Shown here one piece after another: positions 32,341-39,512 of a stretch of DNA of 56,860 bases. Below the pieces are notes generated by a model. It made no database searches. It saw nothing but the letters and a program-made list of their open reading frames with translations, and was not told where the DNA came from. The stretch spans positions 1 through 56,860 of the forward strand of contig MGMT01000024.1 in assembly GCA_001796525.1 (NCBI GenBank). Direction: 5' to 3'. The translations under genes were made by a program, and so were the position numbers. Source of the DNA: Chloroflexi bacterium RBG_13_51_52. GTDB lineage: Bacteria; Chloroflexota; Dehalococcoidia; Dehalococcoidales; RBG-16-60-22. Numbering within the stretch: the first letter of the stretch is position 1; each line of letters opens with the position of its first letter.

Positions 32341-33423
32341 CTATTCGAAGGTAATTATATTACGCAGGGCTTTGCCCATTTCCACCGCTTTTATAGCTTC
32401 GTTGATTCTCTCAAGCGGATAGTGGTCGGTAATCAACTCGTCCAACTTCAGCACGCCAGACTTGTACAGCTCAACCAGCTTGGGAATCTCCGTCTGTAAC
32501 TGCGTAGTGCCCATATAGCTGCCGGTAACCACTCTCTCACCTAGAATAAACGGAAACGGCGAAAAAGTAATCGTATCACTCATCTTGGGGAGTCCTACAA
32601 GGACAGTCATCCCGCCAGGTCTGGTCATCATGGCGCCCTGTTCTACAGCTTTTGCATTACCAACGGTTATAAAAACATATTCGGCGCCTCTACCTTCGGT
32701 TAATTCCTGAACAGCCTTAATAACATCCACATTGCCGGCATTTATAGTATGTGTTGCGCCGAAAGTCCTGGCTGCTTCAAGTTTTCCATCGGAGAGGTCA
32801 ACCGCTATAATCGGATTTGCCCCGGAGATTGCCGCCCCCTGTACGGTGTTAAGACCGACTCCCCCCGTGCCGATGATAACACAGCTGCTCATCACCTCAA
32901 CCTTGGCGCGGTTTACTGCCGCTCCAAATCCCGTAATGACGCCACAGGCAAGCAGCGCTGCCCTATCCATGGGCATGTCCCCGGGTATTTTTACTACTTG
33001 AGATTCGTCAAGAATAGTATATTCGGCGAAGCTCCCTATCTTGAACAACTGGGTTATAGGTTGGTCATTTTTGTTCCGGTACGGACTTTCCATATTCCGA
33101 AACCATTTTGCCTCGCATAAATGGGAACGTCCGGTCCGGCAATACAAGCATTTTCCACACGATATCAACAGCGATGCCACCACAGGGTCGCCTGGCTTTA
33201 TCGAAGTGACTCCCTCGCCTACCTCCTCTATATAACCCGCCGATTCATGACCGGCGATGAAGGGCAATCTACCGGGGATTTCACCCATGATCACGTGTAT
33301 ATCGCTATGGCAGACGGCCGTCGCCGCCAGCTTAACTTTTACCTCACCCTGCCTAGGAGTATCAATATTTACATCTTCTATTACTAAAGGCTTGCCAATT
33401 TCATAACAGACGGCTGCTTTCAA
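32341..33423 (-). CDS. Zinc-dependent alcohol dehydrogenase
   Basis: A 360-residue medium-chain dehydrogenase. Catalytic zinc ligands are seen in CHSDIH and GHESAGYIEEVG, the structural zinc motif is CGKCLYCRTGRSHLC, and the NAD-binding turn is IGTGGVGLNTVQGA. An Asp (VDLSD) at the end of the following strand favours NAD over NADP. It starts with TTG behind AAGGAGG. Likely oxidises a primary or S-hydroxymethyl-type alcohol; the specific substrate cannot be read. It has its own divergent promoter with the EthD-like gene. Confidence 0.92.
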   Translation of the reverse strand: MKAAVCYEIGKPLVIEDVNIDTPRQGEVKVKLAATAVCHSDIHVIMGEIPGRLPFIAGHESAGYIEEVGEGVTSIKPGDPVVASLLISCGKCLYCRTGRSHLCEAKWFRNMESPYRNKNDQPITQLFKIGSFAEYTILDESQVVKIPGDMPMDRAALLACGVITGFGAAVNRAKVEVMSSCVIIGTGGVGLNTVQGAAISGANPIIAVDLSDGKLEAARTFGATHTINAGNVDVIKAVQELTEGRGAEYVFITVGNAKAVEQGAMMTRPGGMTVLVGLPKMSDTITFSPFPFILGERVVTGSYMGTTQLQTEIPKLVELYKSGVLKLDELITDHYPLERINEAIKAVEMGKALRNIITFE

Positions 33424-33455
33424 GGTATCCTCCTTATAACGATTTTATCACCAAC

Positions 33456-33484
33456 AGTCTATTTCCCCTGTAAAATAATGTCAA
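33456..33484 (-). promoter_or_regulatory. Promoter of the alcohol dehydrogenase gene
   Basis: On the minus strand TTGACA (33484-33479), 17 bases, TAGACT (33461-33456). About 30 bases of leader before the TTG start. Confidence 0.6.
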
Positions 33485-33500
33485 ATTGATGGAACTCTAT

Positions 33501-33530
33501 TTGACAGAGCCAGATTCAAAAACTTATGAT
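33501..33530 (+). promoter_or_regulatory. Promoter of the EthD-like gene
   Basis: TTGACA (33501-33506), 18 bases, TATGAT (33525-33530). Leader of about 40 bases with AGAGGGGG before the start at 33577. Confidence 0.6.
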
Positions 33531-33576
33531 TAGTTAGGATGAAGTCCACAAGAGACTAAAGAGGGGGTAACTAAAT

Positions 33577-33912
33577 ATGGCTCAAACCAGGATTTTGAAC
33601 ATTGTGGCTACGGAATGCGCACCCAAGAATAACGCTAAATTCAACAAGTGGTATGACGAGGTGCATATACCTATGCTCATGAAATATAAGGGCATCAAGA
33701 AAGTGACGCGTTATAAGATGCTAGAGAATAAGGACAAGAAACCGAAATATCTGGCAGTATATGAATTCGATACGAAAAAAGACCTGGATGAGCTTTCAAA
33801 GAGCCCGGAATTCAAGGCAGCTATTGAAGAAATGCAGGGGACGTGGAAAGGCGAGATGTTCGATATCAAATGGGCAGTGAGTGCCGAACCGCTTAAAACC
33901 TGGGAGAGGTAA
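33577..33912 (+). CDS. EthD-like dimeric alpha/beta-barrel protein
   Basis: A 111-residue protein of the ferredoxin-like dimeric barrel fold (EthD/DUF4286-like). The signature FNKWYDEVHIPMLMKYKGIKKVTRYK is clear, with the His that lines the pocket in related proteins. Such proteins occur in catabolic clusters where they bind or process small hydrophobic substrates, or act as accessory factors; exact roles are mostly unknown. It stands alone behind its own promoter, next to the divergent alcohol dehydrogenase. Confidence 0.82.
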   Translation: MAQTRILNIVATECAPKNNAKFNKWYDEVHIPMLMKYKGIKKVTRYKMLENKDKKPKYLAVYEFDTKKDLDELSKSPEFKAAIEEMQGTWKGEMFDIKWAVSAEPLKTWER

Positions 33913-33992
33913 ACCACCAGGCAAGCGAGTTATCCAGAGGAATTTGTTTTAAACTTCTTTTTGATTTACCATTAATATAGAGAGAATGCCCT

Positions 33993-34310
33993 ATGAATGA
34001 AACATTAACCGGTTGGTGGGATTCTTCAGCGACTTTTAAGAAATGTACCGCAGAAAAAGCGTCTTTTGTTTTTCTGGGTCTATTTGATTTGATTCTGACG
34101 ATTCTGGCGATTAACCTTGGCCTCTTTGAAATTAACCCTCTGGTCAGATTCATGGTCCAGATACCGGCGCTGCTTCTGGCGGTGAAATTCGTTATACCTG
34201 TGTTAATTGCCTGGATAATGCCGGGGAGGCTTCTTTTGCCGGCTATCGCCCTGCTGGCAATAGCCGTGATCTGGAATCTTAAGGAACTGGTAATCTTTTT
34301 AATACAGTAG
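33993..34310 (+). CDS. Small membrane protein, DUF5658-like
   Basis: A 105-residue protein with three predicted membrane helices. The sequence FDLILTILAINLGLFEINPLVRFM has the D..LT......G..E.NP pattern of the DUF5658 family, whose function is not known. Its stop lies three bases from the stop of the convergent regulator gene at 34314. It precedes the archaellum region but is not obviously part of it. Confidence 0.72.
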   Translation: MNETLTGWWDSSATFKKCTAEKASFVFLGLFDLILTILAINLGLFEINPLVRFMVQIPALLLAVKFVIPVLIAWIMPGRLLLPAIALLAIAVIWNLKELVIFLIQ

Positions 34311-34313
34311 TCA

Positions 34314-35045
34314 CTATCTGGTAGCGACGTTAACGTGAGATTCTTCTTTCTGATACAGCGTACCCATTTTTTCCAGATATAATCTGGCGGCGCTGACCCG
34401 TAAGTGCTTGGCATTATAATCGGGGTCAGCTTTGAGTTTGCTGTACATGCTATTCAAGTGGTGTTCTACAGTTTTAATATCAATGAAGAGGGTTCCGGCA
34501 ATCGCCGAGTTGGTATAGCCTTGTGAAAGCAGGCTGAGTATTTCCAGTTCGCGGGTGGTGAGTTGTTTCAGGAAGGGGCATTCAGGTTTGCCGGCGAACA
34601 TAAAAGTAGCCAGGGGTGGATCGAGAATAACCTGTCCCTGGCTAACAGCTAGAATCGTCCGGCACAGCTGGTCAATTTTATCAAGGGATTGTTTCAAGAA
34701 GAGAGCCATACCGCTTTCGCCGCAGAGGGCTAGTCTTCGCAGCAATTCAATATCTTGAGAGCTATACATTACTATTAATATTACGATACCCATTCTGGGA
34801 TTAGAATTTCTGATTTTTTCCAATTCTTCGATAGTATTTACATCGAGCTTTTTAATGCTTAGCAGCATAACATCAGGGGAGAGTTCCGATACGGCCCTTA
34901 AAATAGAACCTTTTCCGCCGTTGCCGGAAACACGCAGCACATCAATATTTTCATTCTTTGGTAATACATGATTAAATAATTCCCGATAAATTTCCTGTTC
35001 CTCAATCACTAACAGACTTACGTTTTCTGACTTCGATTGCATCAT
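34314..35045 (-). CDS. LuxR-type regulator with degenerate receiver domain
   Basis: A 243-residue two-domain regulator. The N-terminal half has the receiver fold, but the acidic pair is E15/E16 and the phospho-acceptor is replaced by Ser (S63 in VMLLSIKK), so it probably does not respond to phosphorylation. The C-terminal LuxR helix-turn-helix is intact (LTTRELEILSLLSQGYTNSAIA, then IDIKTVEHHLNSMYSKL) with a short extension. It is divergent from the archaellum genes and may regulate them; an inverted repeat at 35200 is a candidate site. Phosphorylation-independent control through protein contacts or ligands is inferred. Confidence 0.85.
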   Translation of the reverse strand: MMQSKSENVSLLVIEEQEIYRELFNHVLPKNENIDVLRVSGNGGKGSILRAVSELSPDVMLLSIKKLDVNTIEELEKIRNSNPRMGIVILIVMYSSQDIELLRRLALCGESGMALFLKQSLDKIDQLCRTILAVSQGQVILDPPLATFMFAGKPECPFLKQLTTRELEILSLLSQGYTNSAIAGTLFIDIKTVEHHLNSMYSKLKADPDYNAKHLRVSAARLYLEKMGTLYQKEESHVNVATR

Positions 35046-35447
35046 GGTATTACCTTTCTGTTTGCTGAATTAACTAAATCCTTGCCTCACAGCCACTGCC
35101 CATCGTCAAATAACATTCAAATTCTAGACCAATTTTATAAAGATAAGAATAAAAATTCATAAACAAGTTGTTAAAATTCCATTAAATTTTCGTGTATTTT
35201 TTGCCATCTGGCAAATACTCACTCGTGAAATTCAGCATACGCTTTTAGATTTTGTCATCATTGACCCTAAATTACAATACATGCTGCCCCCCAATTTTCC
35301 ATGGGGATAATATTACTTTAGTACTGGATAATTCCCCTAGATGATTATTAGGTAAAGGGCTTGGCAAGATTGGGGATGGTCTGGTGTTCATCGAGAGCTG
35401 GTCGAGGTAAATTGTTAATACCTATACCGTGAAAGGAAATTCATGTG
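35046..35447. other. Intergenic control region upstream of the archaellum genes
   Basis: About 400 AT-rich bases without a gene. It contains the inverted repeat at 35200-35215 and a weak candidate plus-strand promoter, TTGTCA (35252-35257) with TACAAT (35273-35278) at a short 15-base spacing. A small AGGTA/TACCT hairpin lies near 35405. No consensus flagellar sigma-28 sequence was seen. Confidence 0.45.
35200..35215. promoter_or_regulatory. Perfect inverted repeat, candidate operator
   Basis: TTTGCCA-TC-TGGCAAA, seven-base arms around a two-base centre. Outside it GTA (35194-35196) and TAC (35216-35218) extend the symmetry with a small offset. Its position between the LuxR-type regulator gene and the archaellin genes suits an operator for a dimeric regulator. 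Confidence 0.45.
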
Positions 35448-35624
35448 ATGCATCGGTTGGCTGGAAAAGCTTTTGATAACCAGAAAGGCATCACCGGAAT
35501 CGAAATAGTAATCGTGCCTTTGGCTTTCGTTGTTGCAGACGTTGCTATTACCTGCGTAGCGTTTTCGGCAGGTTTATTCTCAACACGGAAAACAAAGGCA
35601 ACTATTCATTTTAGATTGGATTAA
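35448..35624 (+). pseudogene. Truncated archaellin, N-terminal fragment
   Basis: A 58-residue frame (ATG 35448; GTG at 35445 also possible) with AAAGGA ten bases upstream. It keeps the archaellin class III signal and start of the helix: KGITGIEIVIVPLAFVV, then AFSAGLFSTRKTKA, aligned with KGITGLETAIILIAFVV and ALSAGLFSTQKAQE of the full archaellins. It then ends at TAA after HFRLD. Pro24 and Asp31 in the hydrophobic helix are unfavourable for filament packing. No remnant of the globular domain is seen in the next 220 bases, so I read it as a decayed or 3'-deleted gene copy; a short translated peptide cannot be excluded. The 35625-35852 stretch holds nothing else recognisable. Confidence 0.7.
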
Positions 35625-35852
35625 ACCAGAAGAACCGTATTAATGAAATATCCTACGCTTACAGGGTGATAAAACTGAATTTAAAATGTCAACCAGAAAC
35701 CCAATAAAGGTCAAGCGTGAAAAAAATTATAGTTAAGGATATGGAAGGGGGTGATTTCTTAAGGAAAAAAATAATCATCTAAATCCTGACACAAGGTTTA
35801 TTAATCGAAAGCATCACAACACAATAAAGTCCCTACTACTTAGGAGGAAAAA

Positions 35853-36500
35853 ATGTACAAGAAATACTTTAAGCACGAGAAAGGCATTACGGGCCTTGAG
35901 ACCGCTATCATCCTGATTGCATTCGTGGTGGTAGCCGCGGTCTTCGCCTATACTGCACTTTCCGCGGGTCTTTTCTCGACCCAGAAAGCCCAGGAAGCAG
36001 TCTACTCCGGGCTTAAGGAAGCCCAGAGCACGCTAGAGCTCAGGGGCGGCATTGTAGCAACGGCAAATACTGTTGGTGCTACCGGCAACATTAAGCAGCT
36101 GACCTTCGTAGTTTCCAATGCACTTGGCGGTGACCCGATTGATTTCACCGAGCCCTCACCGGCATCGGACAACTCCGGAGTCGCCGATACTAACAGCTCA
36201 AATAAGGTAGTAATCAATTACATCGATTCCAATCAGGTTGTGTCCAACCTTTTCTGGACCTGCACACCGCTGGGAACGAATGACGGCGACGACCTGCTGG
36301 AGACCGGCGAGAAATTCCAGATTACCATCGGGTATGATACCGCAGGTCAAGGTGGCGGCAATCTGATCGATGCACTTGATCCCACATTCCTTTCTGTGAA
36401 CGACACCTTCACGCTGGAAATCATGACCAATGCCGGTGCCGTGATCACCATCGAGCGGACCACACCCGCCTACATAGATCTAAAAATGAATCTTCACTAA
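35853..36500 (+). CDS. arlB: Archaellin (archaellum filament subunit) 1
   Basis: A 215-residue pre-archaellin. The short basic leader MYKKYFKHEKG would be cut after Gly11 by a class III (prepilin/archaellin) peptidase, leaving ITGLETAIILIAFVVVAAVF, the long hydrophobic helix that forms the filament core. The remaining 150 residues are a beta-rich outer domain (LTFVVSNALGGDPIDFTEP ... VITIERTTPAYIDL), the archaellin family pattern. Several N-x-S/T sequons are visible (NSS, NDT). AGGAGG precedes the ATG. The second copy follows 40 bases later. Confidence 0.92.
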   Translation: MYKKYFKHEKGITGLETAIILIAFVVVAAVFAYTALSAGLFSTQKAQEAVYSGLKEAQSTLELRGGIVATANTVGATGNIKQLTFVVSNALGGDPIDFTEPSPASDNSGVADTNSSNKVVINYIDSNQVVSNLFWTCTPLGTNDGDDLLETGEKFQITIGYDTAGQGGGNLIDALDPTFLSVNDTFTLEIMTNAGAVITIERTTPAYIDLKMNLH

Positions 36501-36540
36501 TATGTTTTAAACTAAAAAAGTGAAGCAAAAAGGAGAATAT

Positions 36541-37176
36541 ATGCTTAAGAAAATATTCAGGAAAGAAAAGGGCATCACCGGTCTGGAAACTGCCATCATC
36601 CTGATTGCATTCGTGGTAGTAGCCGCGGTCTTTGCCTACACGGCACTTTCCGCAGGCCTCTTTTCCACTCAGAAGGCGCAGGAAGCAGTTTATTCTGGGC
36701 TCAAGGAAGCCCAGAGCACCCTGGAAATCAAAGGGGCTATTATCGCCACCGGTAATGTCACCGGCGATGCCGGTCGTATCGGGCAGATAACGTTCACCGT
36801 ATCCAACGTGCTCGGGGGTGAGCCGATTGATTTCACCGAGCCATCGGGCGGCGCTCTTGGCATAGCCACTGGTAGCACGAACAAGGTAGTCATTAACTAT
36901 CTTGACTCATCCCAGGAAGTGGATAACCTTTATTGGACCCTTGCCAAACTGGGGAACGACGACGGCGACGACCTGCTGGAGACCGGCGAGAAATTCCAGA
37001 TAACCATCGGAGCGGTCGACGGCGCAGCCGAGGGTAACCTGGTACAAGCACTCAATCCAAATTATTTGAGTGTTAATAAGACTTTCAGTCTTGTGATATT
37101 GACACCGATAGGTGCCGTTGTCACGATTGAAAGGACTACACCACCCTACATCGATAAAATCATAAACCTGCGCTAA
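36541..37176 (+). CDS. arlB: Archaellin (archaellum filament subunit) 2
   Basis: A 211-residue paralogue of the preceding archaellin with the same class III leader (cut after Gly11 in KEKG-ITGLE) and nearly the same first 70 residues. I use ATG 36541, which follows AAAGGAGA. The outer domain differs mainly in the middle surface region, while the GDDLLETGEKFQITIG segment is shared almost base for base. Multiple archaellins per locus are usual, one major and one minor. A hairpin with T run follows this gene. Confidence 0.92.
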   Translation: MLKKIFRKEKGITGLETAIILIAFVVVAAVFAYTALSAGLFSTQKAQEAVYSGLKEAQSTLEIKGAIIATGNVTGDAGRIGQITFTVSNVLGGEPIDFTEPSGGALGIATGSTNKVVINYLDSSQEVDNLYWTLAKLGNDDGDDLLETGEKFQITIGAVDGAAEGNLVQALNPNYLSVNKTFSLVILTPIGAVVTIERTTPPYIDKIINLR

Positions 37177-37201
37177 TTGTAGTCGATAAAAGCTGAACAT
37201 G

Positions 37202-37250
37202 CGGGGTGGGGGTCTCCATAACCGGAGCCCCACCCCGAACCGTGGTTTTT
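37202..37250 (+). terminator. Hairpin terminator/attenuator after the archaellin genes
   Basis: A GC-rich stem of 14 pairs with a two-base bulge (37202-37217 with 37224-37237) and six-base loop, then TTTTT at 37246-37250. It probably stops most transcripts after the archaellins so that filament subunits are made in excess, with read-through to the motor genes. Confidence 0.6.
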
Positions 37251-37337
37251 AGTGGGTGCTACCCGCTTTCCTTTAGCTGTGAGAGATGGGGATTCCAGCC
37301 GCAAGCATCTGCTCCAATGTAATAATGGAGGTCTGTT

Positions 37338-37814
37338 GTGGACAAAGCCATAACTACAGCTCTACTAATAATAGCGGGGGTTGTATGTATGATATTTGTC
37401 TTTAATAGTGTTTACCCGATGATTAACCGTTCCAGCCAGGCAATGACCAGTATGGCCGAGCAGGTTGATGAACGGATGAAGAGTCGGATTAATATTGTTC
37501 ATGCGGCAAATACAGCCAACCGTACGTCCGTTTATCTATGGATAAAAAACGTGGGCACCCAGCGTATCCTGGCGATTGAGGAAAGCGATCTGTTTTTCGG
37601 CCAGGAAACTGATTTCGAACGCATCGCTTATGAAGGCGATGCCGGCACAAATTATCCCCGCTGGTCTTTCGATTTTGAAAACGACACCCAGTGGATGACC
37701 AGCGCAACAATAAAAGTTACGATTGAATATGAGAGCGACCCGGGGGCCGGGACGTATTTTGCCAAGTTTATTATCCCTAACGGGATATACGACGAGTATT
37801 ATTTTAGCATGTAA
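37338..37814 (+). CDS. ArlF/ArlG-like archaellum stator protein
   Basis: A 158-residue protein with one N-terminal membrane helix (ITTALLIIAGVVCMIFVFNSVYP) and a beta-sandwich-like outer domain (TSVYLWIKNVGTQRILAI ... FAKFIIPNGIYDEYYFSM). This layout matches the FlaF/FlaG family, which in archaea anchors the archaellum motor to the cell envelope. The start is GTG behind GGAGGT. Whether it equals ArlF or ArlG cannot be settled by eye. First gene after the terminator of the archaellins. Confidence 0.78.
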   Translation: MDKAITTALLIIAGVVCMIFVFNSVYPMINRSSQAMTSMAEQVDERMKSRINIVHAANTANRTSVYLWIKNVGTQRILAIEESDLFFGQETDFERIAYEGDAGTNYPRWSFDFENDTQWMTSATIKVTIEYESDPGAGTYFAKFIIPNGIYDEYYFSM

Positions 37815-37825
37815 CGGAGCAAGAA

Positions 37826-38350
37826 ATGGAAACAGTGCTTGTTTCGATAATTTGCATAGCCCTGGTAGTCTTCGGGGGCATGACAATGTCCCAGGGCTTC
37901 ATGACGTCAGTTGATGCCAGTACAACAGGGCTTAGTGAAATAGGACAACGAACGGAAATAATGATGAGGACCGAACTGACACCAATAAGCGCGAATACCA
38001 CACTGATAACTGGTGCCGACCCTCTGGAAATAGTACTGGAGAACACCGGACAGACTAAGATGGCCGATTTTGAAAAATGGGATATCATCGTACAGTACTA
38101 TGATGATTCCGGCGACTATCAGATTGTATGGCTGCCCTACGCGGAAGGGGGAGCAGGCACTTACGAGTGGGAGGTTGTGTGGATAAGGCTAAACGGTCAA
38201 GCAGAGACATTTGAACCGAATGTATTGAATCCAGGCGAACAGATAATGATAAGAGCGTGGCTCGACCCATCAGTAGGTGCCGGTACTACTAATATGGTAG
38301 TTATATCAACACCTACAGGTATTACGAGTTCAACGTATTTTTCACCATAA
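37826..38350 (+). CDS. ArlF/ArlG-like archaellum stator protein, second
   Basis: A 174-residue protein with an N-terminal membrane helix (VLVSIICIALVVFGGMTM) and a beta-rich domain: LEIVLENTGQTKMADFEKWD, then LNPGEQIMIRAWLDP and a C-terminal ISTPTGITSSTYF. The NTGQTK...KWDIIV...Y core is shared with the next gene. Consistent with the archaellum FlaF/FlaG family, which contributes stator subunits in the periplasm-like space. Eleven bases after the previous gene. Confidence 0.76.
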   Translation: METVLVSIICIALVVFGGMTMSQGFMTSVDASTTGLSEIGQRTEIMMRTELTPISANTTLITGADPLEIVLENTGQTKMADFEKWDIIVQYYDDSGDYQIVWLPYAEGGAGTYEWEVVWIRLNGQAETFEPNVLNPGEQIMIRAWLDPSVGAGTTNMVVISTPTGITSSTYFSP

Positions 38351-38418
38351 AGAAGTAATATGAACAGTTACATTTTATTCATGATTTTATAGGAAAGGAA
38401 AAAACTGGAGCCGATAAC

Positions 38419-39510
38419 ATGGCGGTATTAATAATAACGATAATATGTATAGCCATGACTGTCGTCGGAGGTATGACGTTATCACAAGGAATACTCACTT
38501 CGGCGGATACGGCGGCGATTAATGCCAATAGTATCAGCGTTAGAGAAGGTGAAATATCGAGGACCGATCTGGATATTTTACGTGCCGCTAAACTCTCATG
38601 GGCTGATTATTTACGTGTAACTGTACAAAACAGCGGGCAGACCAAGCAATTTAACTTTGATAAATGGGATATTATTGTGAATTACACAGATGACGGCGGG
38701 ACTTCTTATTCCAAATGGCTCCCTTATAGCACTTCATTGCCGGTTGATAATGAATGGCAGAAAGCAAGAATAGGTCTTAACGGTCCAATCGAGTTTTTTG
38801 AGCCCGGGATTCTGAATCCTTTAGAAGAGATAGTTGCCCTGATTTATCTGGACCCACAATCGGGAAATGCTACGAGCGGAATTGTATCCTTTGTTACTCC
38901 CAACGGTGTATACAGCTCTAGTTCATTTTTAAATCTCGGTTATACAAGGTTAACCCCGCAATCGGAGAATATTACCATCGCCAACATAAAATATTACGAA
39001 CTGGTGGAAGCCGCACCGGCAGATGGTGTCGTTTCAATAGTTAGAGCGGATTTTGCTAAAAACGAGATAGCCAGAAAACTACTTTATAATGACACACAAT
39101 CAACTCGCCCGGCGAAGTTTATCTATCCTCTTGTCGGTATCAGCCAGATTCCGGCAGCCAACTGGACGGTAAATTACCGATGTTTCCTATCAGAGGGTTT
39201 TATAACCGCTGAAAATGACTTAGTTTATTTAAATATTGATATCAAAATAATAACAAAGGATGGTATGGTGAGAGATACCATCAACATTTCCCCTGTAGCT
39301 GAAGTTTCACTTTCCGTAGATCAAGTGAACATGTGGATAACTGTAAGCGGTTCTTATAATTTTCCCGATTATACAGTGGTAGATGAAAACGATTACCTTG
39401 AAATTGATTTTTATGGGGAAACTAAAGAGAAAGTAAATATTGGATATATGCTATTGAGCATAGATGACGATAGCCTGCCTATCGCAGACCAGACGAGGAT
39501 AGAAGCTTAA
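38419..39510 (+). CDS. ArlF/ArlG-like protein with an extra C-terminal domain
   Basis: A 363-residue protein. Residues 1-175 repeat the plan of the previous gene: membrane helix (IITIICIAMTVVGGMTLSQ), QNSGQTKQFNFDKWDIIVNY, LNPLEEIVALIYLDP and FVTPNGVYSSSSFL. The remaining 185 residues form a second beta-rich domain (YYELVEAAPADGVVSIV... WTVNYRCFLSEGF ... FPDYTVVDENDYLEIDFYGE) not present in its neighbours and not recognised by me. It could contact the cell wall or filament base. The ATG follows a GGAG. Its stop is two bases before arlJ. Confidence 0.72.
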   Translation: MAVLIITIICIAMTVVGGMTLSQGILTSADTAAINANSISVREGEISRTDLDILRAAKLSWADYLRVTVQNSGQTKQFNFDKWDIIVNYTDDGGTSYSKWLPYSTSLPVDNEWQKARIGLNGPIEFFEPGILNPLEEIVALIYLDPQSGNATSGIVSFVTPNGVYSSSSFLNLGYTRLTPQSENITIANIKYYELVEAAPADGVVSIVRADFAKNEIARKLLYNDTQSTRPAKFIYPLVGISQIPAANWTVNYRCFLSEGFITAENDLVYLNIDIKIITKDGMVRDTINISPVAEVSLSVDQVNMWITVSGSYNFPDYTVVDENDYLEIDFYGETKEKVNIGYMLLSIDDDSLPIADQTRIEA

Positions 39511-39512
39511 AT

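Noticed and set aside
35046..35447. Flagellar sigma-28 promoter upstream of the archaellins
   Set aside because: No TAAA-N15-GCCGATAA-like sequence was found.
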